NCBI GenBank assembly: GCA_009760855.2 | Contig: WPIO01000008.1 | Span: 2,605,001 to 2,667,000, forward strand | DNA from: Cristatella mucedo | Lineage: Eukaryota > Bryozoa > Phylactolaemata > Cristatellidae | Reading direction: 5' to 3' | DNA: 62,000 nt | Part shown: positions 1 through 17,297 of the stretch, one piece after another | Layout of the letters: every line of letters starts with the position of its first letter | Numbering within the stretch: the stretch's first letter is position 1 | Notes under the pieces: generated by a model | What the model was told of the DNA's origin: nothing | Seen by the model: the letters and a program-made list of their open reading frames with translations, nothing else | Database searches by the model: none | Position numbers and translations under genes: made by a program

Positions 1-240
1 CGACTAATAGTCCGACGTCCCCTGACTTGATGACATGTAAAACGAACCTAAGAACTTACCTGCTACCTGCTCCGCATAGAATTTGCTATTTGCTGTGTGG
101 ATTGTCTTAAATTTGCCTACGCCCGATGAAACTACGTGCATATCACCACTGGCCCACTGACGTGCTTCCTTTTCAGCACAAGTGAAGAGGCCTGGACAGA
201 GATTTAGTTCTCTTAGGATGCTATGCTTCTGTTTTATCAT
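1..240 (+). repeat. CR1/L2-type LINE, 3' end
   Basis: A 5'-truncated non-LTR retrotransposon end. The first bases read as the C-terminal tail of a LINE ORF2 (a proline-serine-rich stretch followed by a run resembling the FKxxLKT motif), then a short 3' UTR. It finishes with the family signature: a small hairpin (gcctggacagagatttagttctcttaggat region, about 190-225) and a T/A-rich tail ending in tatcatta. The same hairpin-plus-tail occurs many times in this window, for example 13,200-13,285 and 38,995-39,062. It is damaged by substitutions and carries no intact protein. Confidence 0.6.
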
Positions 241-644
241 TACTGCAGTTTTCCAGCCTAGCCATTCTTATTTCTGACTGCCAGGTATTTTTTGTTCGCT
301 CAACTGATCTTGTTGAACTACTGCCGTACGTTGCTTAAGTAGATGCACTCGAGTGCAGAAGTATCGGCAAGGCCGCTTAAAATGGCCGGCCACACCCTAC
401 AAGTTCCGATTCTGAAATATAAAAGAGTGCTATTGCAACCTGCTTTAATCATGCACATTATATAAGTTTATGTAGTATGTAAGCAATATTCTAGTCAAGT
501 ATGCTAATTCTTTGTGCTACATGAAGTTACACTGCCATGATAAGCAACACCCTGTCTGAACAGCTCCATCACAGAGCCAACTAAGCCTTGGCAAACATCT
601 TGCCTTATTGGTCTCCCAAAGTCTGCCGAACTTGAGAAAAGCGA
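241..644. other. No recognisable feature
   Basis: Mixed-composition DNA between a LINE end and a Tc1 remnant. I see no conserved reading frame, splice pair or repeat here. Confidence 0.5.
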
Positions 645-1345
645 TTATTTAGATGTGATGCGACTGATCACCTGATCTCTGAGCCGTCTGTCTGCTTCAC
701 CCCAAAGACATCCAGTGAGATTCGTGTCTGAAGATTGACGAGGCCTTATTCGATAGCGATACGGCCCTAAACTAAATTCGACAGTGGAGCAGAAGAGATT
801 TTGAACTAGCTTAGCTGCTTGCTTTGGCTCACTGTCCTGTTTGAAAAGAAAATTATCGCCACGAAGGCTCATGGCATTAGGTAGTGCAATGCTTTGGAGC
901 AGCTCTGAATAAACCTCTGGCGTCATGAATTGATGTCAGGTATCCGCTGCTGAAGCAACCCCAGACAGACAGGCAGACCACGACCCCCTTTTTCTTTGCC
1001 TTCACGTTTCTTCTTCAAATTTCTGTCTACAGATAATGCAGAACTGTAGACATTTCCAGTTTCCAAGAATTGCAGATTTACTTTTGTCGACCCATTCGAT
1101 TTTTCTCCAGTCTTCGTGAGTCTAGTCCAAGCTCTTACCAACTACAGACGAGCCACTCTACACATAGTGGACAGATGCGAATTCTTTTTTTTTTTGCGTT
1201 CCGAGCAAGCATACCTTTTGCGTCTAGTCGATGCCTGATGATATCCTACTGCATAGCTTCCAGCAGCAGCCGGCAGGCTTGGAGCCTGAGACCTTGCAAA
1301 AGTGAAATGATGCCTACAAATTCACTAATTATCAGTCCGTCCTAG
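645..1345 (-). pseudogene. Tc1/mariner transposase remnant
   Basis: Read on the minus strand, the open part at 926-645 gives the C-terminal catalytic half of a Tc1-type transposase. MTPEVYSELLQSIALPNAMS matches the stretch before the second catalytic Asp. NFLFKQDSEPKQAAKLVQN matches the usual QQDNDPKHT-type motif. NLTGCLWGEADRRLR matches the region before the final catalytic residue (usually DLNPIENLWxxLxRxxR). Upstream, the frame shifts near 925: GRGLPVCLGLLQQRI there aligns with the family's VWGCFS-type strand. More N-terminal sequence (KGMLARNAKKKRIRI, about 1,190-1,240) still looks Tc1-like but has stops. The family cuts and pastes DNA at TA sites. This copy is inactive: it has a frameshift, stops, and changed catalytic-motif residues. 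I could not find its terminal inverted repeats. Confidence 0.72.
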
Positions 1346-1507
1346 GAGGTACCGTGACATGTAGGCTGCCGGGCCGGTTTCTTCATGTTGTACCTCACCG
1401 ATAGCTGGTTAAATTGAATTTGCATGGCGATTGCTATGTTACCGAGTTCAGTTTGGTGCAAAGCCCACGTTTGACTCTTCCCTGAAGGCAGCCAACTATG
1501 CTGTCGA
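1346..1507. other. Unassigned spacer
   Basis: Short stretch between the Tc1 remnant and a SINE; nothing recognised. Confidence 0.4.
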
Positions 1508-1626
1508 GCTGGTTTGGTCCAGTGGCTAAGGTGCTTGCCCTGACCAGGTCGTGGGCTCGAGCCCCGAGGCATATGTGAAGCGCCTGAATAGAGATTAAGT
1601 TCTCTTGGGGCGCTATACAAATCAAT
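1508..1626 (+). repeat. tRNA-derived SINE (family S1)
   Basis: Begins with a tRNA-like head: an A-box-like segment (gtccagtggctaaggtgc) and a clear RNA polymerase III B box (ggtcgtgggctcgagcc, about 1,545-1,562). Its 3' part is a hairpin (gcgcc...ggggcgc) followed by tatacaaat, the same tail as the local LINEs. Related copies lie at 23,718-23,858 and, on the minus strand, about 44,100-44,250. It adjoins a long (TA)n tract that probably grew from its AT-rich tail. Confidence 0.8.
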
Positions 1627-1730
<104 letters not shown>

Positions 1731-1799
1731 ATTTTAGCCATGTCATTTGGTAGTGATGGCGGTTGGCTAGGAAATGGGCATTGCCGATGCACCGTTGTT

Positions 1800-2275
1800 T
1801 TTAATAATAATAATAATAATAATACACTTGATAAAGCGCCCTCAGAGAACTCAATCTCTTTCTAGGCGCTTTACATTTGCTGCAAAGGAAACACGATTGA
1901 ATGGTGAGTGGTATCACGCTTGATAAGCAACAATAATAACATGGTTAGGGGTGCCGTGCACAGCAGCAGCATGCAAGTATAGTTAGTGGCAGCATGCACC
2001 AGTGTCAGCATGCATAAGCACATAAAGGACGAATCACAGGGACCCACCAAGTGCTGTCATAAATGTGTGTTTTTAATTTCTTTTTAAATGTGGTTAAGTC
2101 AGGGGATGTCATGACGGAAGTTGGGAGTGAGTTCCAGGCTTTGGGAGCATACGAACTGAAGGGACGGTCTCCAAAGAATTTGAGGTTTGCACGAGGTATA
2201 GGTAAACAGTTGAATTCCGAAAAGCAGTTTTTATACTACTGGGCATGTCCAAGTACCTCCGCAAGCAGACAGTTT
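1800..2275 (-). repeat. CR1/L2-type LINE, 3' end (minus strand)
   Basis: Read from 2,275 down, this gives the ORF2 C-terminus (a GDR-F-SYAPKAWNSLP-like motif near 2,130-2,190), then a 3' UTR rich in GCATGC-containing repeats. It ends with the hairpin (aaagcgcc...gggcgc, 1,835-1,875) and an (ATT)n tail at 1,801-1,825. At least six other copies of this 3' end occur in the window, for example 27,080-27,640, 30,815-31,035 and 52,060-52,590. It is 5'-truncated and non-functional. Confidence 0.8.
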
Positions 2276-2501
2276 AGTCATTTCCAAGGTGCACGGTAAA
2301 GTGGCAGGGTCCATAATTTTTAAATTAATTATAAGGGTGGAAGACGTTTTTTCTCATTATTTTCTGTTGTATACACTCGTTTGTGAAAAAGCCATCGTGA
2401 AAAGCATTATGTTTTTTAGCATTTTGCTTTGGCCTCGTGTTTCACGGATGAAGGCTTACTTTTCTTCATAAACAAGGGATCGCCGATACTTCTTTGCTGG
2501 A

Positions 2502-2619
2502 GTGTAGATGCCGATACACCGACATATGTGAACGCCCACGTGCGTGTGTGTGCGCACGCGCACACACACACACATACACACACACACTACAGCTGTATTT
2601 TATGTCCATACACGTCTGT

Positions 2620-2671
<52 letters not shown>

Positions 2672-2742
2672 GGACATAAATACAGCTGTAGTGTGTATGC
2701 GTGCGCAGGTGTTCACATATGTTGATGTCTCGTCATCTACAC
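2502..2742. repeat. Foldback element with (CA)n core
   Basis: The outer arm gtgtagatgccgatacac at 2,502 is mirrored by gtctcgtcatctacac ending at 2,742. An inner arm (acactacagctgtatttta, 2,585-2,603) is mirrored by taaatacagctgtagtgt at about 2,675-2,692. Between the arms lie CA tracts at about 2,560-2,590 and 2,620-2,668. The whole can fold into one long hairpin. It is probably a MITE-like foldback or a locally inverted microsatellite block; no coding sequence. Confidence 0.75.
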
Positions 2743-2748
2743 ACCAGC

Positions 2749-2894
<146 letters not shown>

Positions 2895-5314
2895 TTGCCG
2901 AAAGCCCTGCCTCAGCCGCCTGTCGATATCGCACTGTAGTCGTTCTATGAGGGGGGTTCAAATCGGGTGACAGGCTGGGCCATCTTCATCATCGCCAAAC
3001 AAAAATGTTTGTCGAAAGATGCTTTGCTCAAGTTCTTGTTTGCCAAGCAAGTTGGATTTCAAAGCTCTGATACTCTGCTTGGGGGTCGTTACGTTTGGCA
3101 GCAAGATAGTGATCCTAGGGACTAGACTGCCAGGCCACCGCATGTGTCATCGAATTGCCTTGAATTTTATATTCTGCTATCGTGGACATGTATAGCAAAA
3201 ATAATTATCCATTCGAAATCAGAAATGAACTACTGCAGTGGTGTATAAGCAGAGCTGAGCTGGCATTCGAATTTTTTCGCGTTGATCCGTGCAGCATTGA
3301 CCAAGTTATGGAATTTATTAGGCACGAAGCTACACTCTAAATAAAGTGTTCACTCATGTACCCCAGCAAAGTGCAAACATGTACCGCAATGTACCAAGGT
3401 CCAGCAAGTTGTGATAGCAGTCGCATATTAAACAAGGACCAGTAAATTTGTTACTTGTAGACAGTTTACTTTTGGTTTACTTACCGGTTAGATATGGTCT
3501 GTATTTTACCTTTTTTTTTTAATGCATTCCTTGTATGTGAAAATCGTCAACAATTCAGATACCATTTCTAATATGCGTTTGTCTTTTGAAAGGTACCCTA
3601 GACAAATATCCGATCGTTTAACCAATCTTCTCAGTATTTTCTTGACATTTACCCTTAAGATGCTAGTTGCCCGAGTGTGGGACTCCCCCATACCGTCGAT
3701 GTACAACCATTCCATTGTCTATGCTAAACGCCGATACAAGCTGCACCTAGTCTGTTCTTGCTGCACAAACAAGACAGAACGGCTGTTGGCTTAGCTCAAT
3801 TTTTTCTTGTGCTTTGCATCAAAAGCAGGCAAACAGTAAATTTCTTCAGCCCAAACTCGTCATGCTTCCGGAAACTTATGTTTGCCTGCTGAGCAAAATG
3901 CAATGAAAAAGAATACATGAGATGGATATTGCATCGCTGGGATGCCTCTTTTGTCTGATCGATCACGAAGGTCTTCTTTATTGATACACTGAGTGACAGC
4001 TTTATAAATGATGGCATCCTGCTTCAGTCGAAATGTCTATTCTTTGTAAATGGAAGCATTTCACGGCTAGCCTTGATGTGCCATCGATACCGCATCGATC
4101 TGCCTGCGCTATACTGCATTAACTCAAGTATATTAGCATGGGCATGCACATACACAGGTGTGAACAGACACACGTGCACACACACAAACGCACACACACA
4201 CCCCCCACACACACGCTCGAGGTTGCCAACGATATGCATACTCTCACTCACAGGCAGAAGTTACCTTCTCATCCACCCATGCACGACAGCACGGCTGCGT
4301 TATTGATCGGGCTACTGCCTCTTAAATCGTTGCCATTTTTCACGTTTTAGCAAAGAGCATCACTTTGAGAGCAACGAGAGAACATACTGGACGACAGGTA
4401 GATGTGCTCTGCCCCGCTCTTGGGTCTGATGTTGGGACGGCGGGAGGGGGACTCATTCTGATGTGCCGTCACGTGTTTGTGCACAATCCATTCGATCGTG
4501 TCAGTGGAGCTAACTTGCTTCGAATAGTGGCTTAGTGAGAGTAACCGTGTCAATGTGAGCGTGGTGATGTGTGATGCCGGTGAGCTCAGAGGGAGGAGTG
4601 AGGCCGAGCGATTCTGTGGCTATGCGAGCTATCAGGGTGCAGCACATTTTCCTTTGTCCTGCCGCCCCTGTCTCTGCTGCTGCTGCTGCTGGCTCTTACC
4701 TCCGTGGAATAATGTTTCTCTCGCTTCACGACTTAGGTTGTGTGTTAGACTCCTGCTGCAGGCAGTGCTTCCATTGCCTATAGCAGGCCGGTGAGAACAC
4801 CCCCCCTATGCTCCTGCAGCTGTTTAATTAGTTGATGCCGTGCGACCAGCTAATCTTTACTCTTTTAATTTGCTCCAGTTACCATCGCTGTCTGACGTGT
4901 GGTTTGTCTCCATCTCAGCTTGGAAGGGCAGCAAGTCGCAGCTGCTGTCATGACAGGCATACGTATGTAGGCTGTGTGAAAGTGAACAAGCAAGAGCTGA
5001 CATTACTGGAAACACGGCCGGATTGGCCAAGAGACGTCCCATCATTTTCAGTGGTTGTCCTAAGTACGCTCATTTGCCCAAAATATTTTGATGAGCTTGT
5101 CCTGCTCGTTCGAGTTGCCATTTCTTATTTAGCCACCCCTCCCAGTCTGCCGTATACTGGCAGGTCTGGCCACTGCTATTAAAGGAGTTGAGACCAATTG
5201 TTGACGCCCTTTTGTCCACACGGGGCCGTGGCATTATGCATGCCCCAGAGATATAAAACTTCTACTTCGTGCTCGGGGTTGCTTTTTTGCACTGGTTTGT
5301 TGCAACCGTTTCAG
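2895..5314. other. Intergenic or PEX3 5' intron, no gene identified
   Basis: I looked here for the N-terminal PEX3 exons (basic N-terminus and membrane anchor) and did not find a convincing one. A possible exon-like stretch between a ctccatctcag acceptor and a gtatgt donor (about 4,918-4,963) has no recognisable protein match. An imperfect (CA)n tract lies at about 4,170-4,215. The rest shows nothing I can support. Confidence 0.4.
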
Positions 5315-11019
<5,705 letters not shown>

Positions 11020-12190
11020 GCCTCTGAAGGCTTCGGGCCGCGTGGACCTGCAGGCAGGATCGTGCCGCGGCCGGTGCCAGCACTGCCTACTGCGGCGTCG
11101 GGGGAGATCGCTCTCGGCTCGCCATCCGCGTCAGCTGCTCCAGCTCCAGCGATCGTGAAGCCTCGCCCGTCGTCATCCTGCAGCGGGCCCGCACGTCGTA
11201 GCGTCGTGCAGGCCTTGCAGGGGCCCCTGTAGAACCGACTGCTGCTGCTGCTGCTGCAGGTTGCGCCGGCCGCAGGTGCCATGTAGCAGCGGTGGCGGTG
11301 GCGCACCACTGGTTGGGGTGGCACAATGTCGGGCCACGGAGTAACCGTGGCCCTCCGTGACTGGCGTGGCCTTGGCATAGCTCGAAGGACCGCAACATGT
11401 GCACAGCCTCAGCTTGCTGTTTTGCAATTGTTGCTGCATGCAGGACGGCCGTTGCAAACGCTTGGCAAGCTCGAGCCATACATACCAAGAGAGCTGGCAA
11501 CCACCTCGACGTCGGTGCATCGTGGGCAGCGACCAGTCGTCCCGCCTTCCCCGAGGCTGTCTGCCTGCCCGAAGCTGTCTGCCCGAGGCTGTCTGTGTTC
11601 GCCCTGTTCGTTCGTTAGCCGACTTGTCTGAAGGAGGCAACAGGATGTGTGTACGATGTTCGGAGTGCAGTGAAATGCAGCGACCACAATGTGGAGTCTT
11701 CTCGTATGCATTCGCGTGGCGAGCCCTCGCGCCAGACCTCGGGCGACCATTTTGTCGCCTGCTTTGCTGAGTAGCAGACCTGCGTCGTCTCACCACATAT
11801 GGATTCTAGGCCGCGGAGTCGGAGGTCAGATGTCAAGGTCGGAGGCTCTGCGAGACAGGGCTCTGCGAGGCAGGCAGCCGTAGCTACCGCGTGGTTGCAT
11901 TCGTCGATGCTTCGACTGCCTTTTGAGATCAGCTGGTCAGCTCCTTTCGAAGCCCGGCCAATGGCAGGGATGTTCGAGTTTCCGAGCTGTTTGTCGTTTT
12001 GCTCTCTTCTGCCGCGGCCGAGCACAAAGCTCGGCTGCGGCATCGTGACAGCGCCTCGTGACGTGATGCAAGCTGCATCCTCCATTTATGTCGCCCTCCA
12101 CGAAGAATTGTTCTACGTAGGGGTGGCTCCCGCGACAGAACGTGGGTGCTGCCCAACGTAAAGCGGTCCCGAAACGCTGCCGACGGACAA
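11020..12190 (+). other. PEX3 3' flank / probable 3' UTR
   Basis: GC-rich sequence with a short CTG run (11,239-11,258). Long open frames exist on both strands, but they are not protein-like and are preserved in the second copy only because the duplication is recent. No AATAAA was picked out close to the stop codon. Confidence 0.5.
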
Positions 12191-13129
12191 AACAAAGAAG
12201 CATTTATCGTGGTGCATATATTGGTATCTTGGTGCGGGTATTGGTAAGAGCACATGGCGTTGTTTAAGCACTCTTGGCGTGGCATCGAATTTCAAAGGGT
12301 ATTTTCTTTGTATGCACGTTCCGAAGTTGCAAAGTAGTTTGCACTGAAGCTGCCAACGAGCGGCGACTCCGGCGGCCAGTCGGCTGGAGTGTGTTTACAT
12401 TTACGTTAAATGAACACGTTTTTAATTATCATTTTAGCTTAGGATTTTGGATTTAGTATTAAATGGTTGTACGCTCTGGGGTTTACGGCTTAAGGTTTAC
12501 TGGTTAGAGTTTGTATTTTTTCGGTTAACTTTTGGGCTCCGTGCTTAGGTTTTAGGGTTTAAATATTAGGAGAGATAAAAAAAAAGATAAAAGGAAGAGA
12601 TAAAAGATAAAAAAAAAGATAAAAGTAGCTGAAATGTGTTTACTCATTGTAAATTCAAACGTGCGCTGGAAACCATGTTGAACAGTCGGCTTTGAGCACT
12701 GTGCCCGTAGCCGATCGGAATTTGCTGTGCGAACAGACGACGGCGCCGTATTAGCTGCCCGACTGCGGATAAGCAAGATTTGAATGCTGGGCCGCGTGGG
12801 CAGCTCGAGAGAGTGCTTTTCACGCCTCTCGGCATCCTTTTGCTACTCGGGTGGCCGTCGGCTAAAGTCCGTATGACGTTCGTCGGAACGTCTCATGCGT
12901 TCGCTAGCCAGCGGTCGCCGGCGAAGACGGCATCCAGTCGTCGGGAAACGAGTGGCGCCAGGACGGTTCGACGCACGTGAGTGCAACAAATTGCCGCTCC
13001 GAGCTTTGACTGAGCAGATACGGACGGACTGTAAACCGGCCGTGCGATGCAGCTGGAATTTCGAGTGAACATTGTAGTGAAGCGTCGTTATAATGCACCC
13101 ATGTTTGCATGCAGACCCTACGCATGCCA
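12191..13129. other. Unassigned; degenerate TTAGGG-like stretch
   Basis: No gene seen. Around 12,430-12,560 the sequence is a loose series of ggttta, gttagag, ttagggttta-type words resembling a decayed T/G-rich telomere-like or simple repeat. Then comes an A-rich run (12,570-12,625). This part is absent from the second copy of the duplication. Confidence 0.4.
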
Positions 13130-13285
13130 CCTTTATGTTATGCTTGTTGGCATAAGTATGCTACCCCACTAACCATTCGACCATGCTTCCTTTGCAGCTT
13201 ATTTTAAGTGCCTAGAGCTAGATTAAGTTCACTGAGGGTGCTATACAAACGTATTATTATCCTTATTTGTATCATTATTACCCAC
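13130..13285 (+). repeat. LINE 3' end
   Basis: The 3' UTR words (ccattcgaccatgcttcctttgcag-like), the hairpin (agtgcctagagctagattaagttcactgagggtgc) and the tatacaaac plus (ATT) tail identify a 5'-truncated LINE end on the plus strand. Confidence 0.75.
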
Positions 13286-13592
13286 GGTTTGTCTCGTAAT
13301 AAGGTGCGAAGGTGCAAAACTGCTGCGTTGACGCTGCCCGCTGTAGATATCTACCGATCGCCCGCAATTGAAACTTATCAATCAAAAATCGACAAAGAAT
13401 TGGTTTCGCATGCGCGTAGCTCGAATTTGGATTACATATGGCGTTAGGCTGCCGTTAAAGTGAATCCGTATTATTTCGCAGCGTTGCTCGCGGGCGTACA
13501 CGTAATGTTCCTCAAGATCTACTTCAGCGGCTCGAGCGAATCCGCCAATAAACTGGATTATGCTAGTTCCGCCCACCCGGGTTTAAACTTTA

Positions 13593-13621
13593 TAATTATA
13601 TAATAATATATTATATAATTA
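13593..13621. repeat. AT-rich inverted repeat
   Basis: The 12-bp arm taattatataat and its exact complement are separated by 5 bp. Confidence 0.85.
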
Positions 13622-13790
13622 CATACATATTACATGTATAATGGTGCAGGTATTGGTCCGCCGGGGTTCAAACTTTTCTAGGTACACTTGAACGGTAGTA
13701 CAGTGTAATAGGCAATCAAAATTGGAACTTTAACGCAACCAACGTTCTGGTCGATTTGCTGCGGATTGTTGGTGGATGTTGGTATATGCT

Positions 13791-14429
13791 AGAGACGTTG
13801 CAGCCCATTTGCGTTTCGTGCACGATGCATGCAATAGTGACGAGTTTACTACATTTTCAATTGAAATTCCAGCTTCGCGCCATCAATTTCCGATCAATTT
13901 TCTCTTACGTAGACAGGATAGTTGCGATTCCTGGCACCAACAAAGGAGAACTTGAGGCCGCATATGCGTTGCCCAAAGACTTTATTTGAACTAGGCGAAC
14001 AGACCGGCCGAATCTGAAGTTACCGTATCGAACGGGCAACGAGGTCGCTTCATAAAAATGGACCAACCAGAATCACAAAGCGTGTTTAGATTTAAGCACG
14101 CGTGAAATCGTCAACAATCCTAAAATTTCACGCAGGTATTAAGCCTTTAAGTTGTTTCTCGGTGAAGTGACCGTCGGAATTAGCAGATGTGCACTTTGAC
14201 TAACTGGCAGGTGTGATCCACTGACGTGTTCGTGCCTTGAATCAATTGATGATAATTATTTATCAGTTTAAAAATTGAAGGATTTCATTTCAATATTAAA
14301 ATACGACCCATCGCTCAAATTTTGTGGCTAACCTAAATTACTAAAAGCCGTGAAGTGAGTAGCAGACGGATGCCGAGTTGAGCACGCTCTTCCACTCACG
14401 AGGTATGGCCTCAGTGAATTCGCACCCGC
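13791..14429. other. No recognisable feature
   Basis: AT-rich unique-looking sequence between the duplication edge and a LINE fragment; no coding or repeat signature recognised. Confidence 0.4.
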
Positions 14430-15000
14430 CAAATGTCGACTTTCGGGATCGCCGGGCCTGAATCTGAACTTCTTTGTCGCCAAAGTGATCTTTCATTAGA
14501 CGACCACATGAGTTCCACTGTCAAGTCTGCCTACTTTCAGCTTCACAACGTAGCTAAAATTCGAGCTTCATCTAATTTGGACCGTGCATATGTGACGTAC
14601 GTCTCGACTTGTGCAACATTCTTCTTGCTGGTCTGCTGTCCTGCGCAGTCAACCGCTTACAGCTCGCGAAAAAGTCTGCAGCTAGGCTCGTCTGCTTTGA
14701 GCGTCGCAGTTGCCACTTCACACCAATTCTTGTCGACCTGCACTGGCTCCCAGTCAAGCAGTGCGTCGACTTAAACGTCCTGTTACCACTTTTAGGTCCC
14801 TTTCTTTTGGCTCTAGCTATCTATATCGGATAAACTCCCTCATTACGTTATTCATCTTACCACCCGCTTTTTTGAAATCAATCTTTTACGATAAAAAAAA
14901 ACGTAAAAACCACAAATCCTTTGGTGACCGTAAATTTAGTTCGGTTGCTCCCAATTCATGGTACTAACTTCCGATCGGCGTCATAACATTCTCCGACCTG
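14430..15000 (+). pseudogene. LINE ORF2 C-terminal fragment (CR1/L2 type)
   Basis: Translated in parts, this shows the thumb-region hallmarks of CR1/L2-group ORF2 proteins: LCNILLAGLLSCAVNRLQLA (usually [12 protein letters not shown]...LQ..QN), SAARLVCFERRSCHFTPI, and LVDLHWLPVKQCVDLNVLL. These are followed by a GDRKFSSVAPNSW motif near 14,930. Frames are interrupted by shifts and an A-rich run. It is similar to the fragments at 38,270-39,062 and 47,100-47,470. Confidence 0.8.
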
Positions 15001-15299
15001 AAGGCATTTAAAAAGCTAAAAAAAGCTAAAGGCGCCTATAATTTTCACAGCATTTAGTGAGTTCATATGAGTTTTTTTTTTACTCTAATGCGTGCTGACA
15101 CTGTGCATGCTGGTACTAACAGTATTTGCATGCTGGCGCATTGCATGTAACCTCCAACCGTATTGCGCTTATTGACAGCGATCGTGCTGTCTATTGTGCT
15201 TATTTACAGCGATCATGCTATAATTTACTATTGTTCTACAGCAAACTTGAAGTACCAAGAAAGAGAAAACATTCTCGGTGGGCGCTATACTTTTTTATT

Positions 15300-15583
15300 G
15301 TTATCGGGCATTGAGCTTTGACCTCACCGCAGCCGTCCAATCGCGTAGGACGCTGCGGCCCTATGGGTTGTGCAGTCAGCCTAAGGTTGGAGAGGGTGTT
15401 TGAGGGTGTCTGCTCAAAACGAAGTCGTCGTCCAGAGAGCGCTCGCGCATTTATGTAAAGTGAAAACAGCAAGCGACACGCGGGACGAGCCGTGCCGTCG
15501 CCGGAGCTCTCGGTGCCGCCGGTGGTTCGATGGGCGGAGCCACGTGATGGAGAGCCGTCACGTCGTAGCCCTGGCGGAATGTG

Positions 15584-15614
<31 letters not shown>

Positions 15615-15616
15615 GA

Positions 15617-15703
<87 letters not shown>

Positions 15704-16330
15704 GCAGCAGCAGCTTGGCGTCTAGCGCATCTGTGAATGGCGGCCTGACGGCTTGGACGAAGCACCTTGGCGTCGCTACATACCCGAACTTGAACTTGTA
15801 AGCAGCTCAAGGAAGCTTAACTTCGAGGGAAGTGGTTGGCTTGCGGTTGGCTTAATCGAGCAAGATGCTTAGTCAGTTGATTTCCTAACCTGCAATAGAA
15901 AGGAGCTTCCTATGTGCAGAAGCAAATACGCCGCCCTCCCCCCCGGCGCATAGGCGCTACGCTCTTGCTTATTTCTCGCTTATTTCCACATTTTTTTCGA
16001 TTCTCGCTTATTCTCGCTTTTTCTCGCTCGCTTATTCTTGCCGATCACTGCGCTTACCACCGTCAGTTTGGCTTCCGTCGTCAGCACGACTAGCTCTTCG
16101 AAAAGCTGCAAAATCGCGGCGATTTGCATGGCCGCAGCGAGTTGTGCTGGCAGAAGCGAGGCGACCGCAAGGAGTCCGACCGACTCAACGGAATCTCGGC
16201 GGCGAGAGGCGGCGACTGTCTGTAGATCGGTCGCAGTTGCACTTTCGTCTGCTGCTGCTTCCGCTGCCCTATGCTTAGCCGTGACTTGCCGAGGTACGCT
16301 CCGCGTGGTTTTATAGATGTGCTCCGTTCC
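15300..16330 (-). pseudogene. Three-exon gene family, copy A (truncated)
   Basis: Minus-strand relative of copies B and C. The TATA box (ctataaaacc, about 16,310-16,317) and exon 1 (16,129-16,058, MQIAAILQLFEELVVLTTEA...) with a gtaagc donor are intact. Exon 2 (about 15,889-15,784) has lost 5 bp and contains an in-frame TAA. Exon 3 is missing: the sequence passes from intron 2 into the (GA)n tract (15,583-15,701) and then into the 3' flank seen in other copies (15,300-15,580). It cannot make the family protein. It lies about 2 kb from copy B in the same orientation, with matching flanks (16,500-16,860 and 18,480-18,850), so A and B form a tandem duplication. Confidence 0.7.
15583..15701. repeat. 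(GA)n microsatellite
   Basis: About 118 bp of GA with a few GGGA interruptions. It sits at the position of the 3' UTR tract in the gene-family copies. Confidence 0.95.
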
Positions 16331-17011
16331 TAGATATGATTCCAAGGTCATGAACAAAAGCGGAGGCCGGAAATCGACAAACCAGGTGTGTTGGCATCGA
16401 GGAAACATCCCTTTTCCCTCGCACAGCCGGTGCTTCCCGATGCTGTAGAATAGATAGCGGGCTTACGTTACGCGTGTCCGAGTGATTCGCTGGTAACTTC
16501 ACCGCTTTAGGGGTGATTGCTGAGTAGTATGAGAAAATTATAAGGTAAACGAAGGTAAGCCTTTTAGAAAATCTTTTTCGGGAACGTGAGCAGTGATAAG
16601 CGACGTGCGCGGTTACGAGAGTGCTGGTGTATAGTGCTATGCAACCTTTGCCATTACAGGTTCGTGGGTGAATTTTATATACACAGACGCATGGCGTCTC
16701 CTACATAGAAAAGCCTTATGCCTTGGCTACAACGCATAAACATCAAATACCTATGGACTTGCTCAGAATGCATCAATGTAAGTCGAGCTTGAGAAATTCA
16801 ACCATTTTTATTCCGAGAGTACGACGTACGTGATGAGGCCCGGTGACTTAATTCGTGGCATTGAGTGCCAGAGGGCCCGAACTCAGTCATACGCACGAAC
16901 CGTCACATGACCTGACGATTCCCACCTTGTTGCTTTTAAAGTCCGACCCTGCAAGCGACGAAAGCCGCGGCGTTGCCCGAAACTCGTTAATAGGCTTAGG
17001 CTATTCACTGC

Positions 17012-17177
<166 letters not shown>

Positions 17178-17297
17178 AGAGTGCTAGTCCCTTGATTTGA
17201 GACCTTAACTGCGGAACGAACAAAATAAAGAGTCCGTCTGTCGAACCCTCGGTCATCTCGGTTGCAGCCAGATCGCCTACTGCGCGCCGGCTTTGTC

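Noticed and set aside
11173-11796. 207-aa minus-strand open frame, conserved at 44,683-45,306
   Set aside because: Conserved only because the PEX3 3' flank was recently duplicated. Composition is GC-rich and not protein-like, and equally long frames exist on the other strand.
12430-12560. Interstitial telomeric repeat
   Set aside because: Only scattered ttaggg-like words; no regular array.
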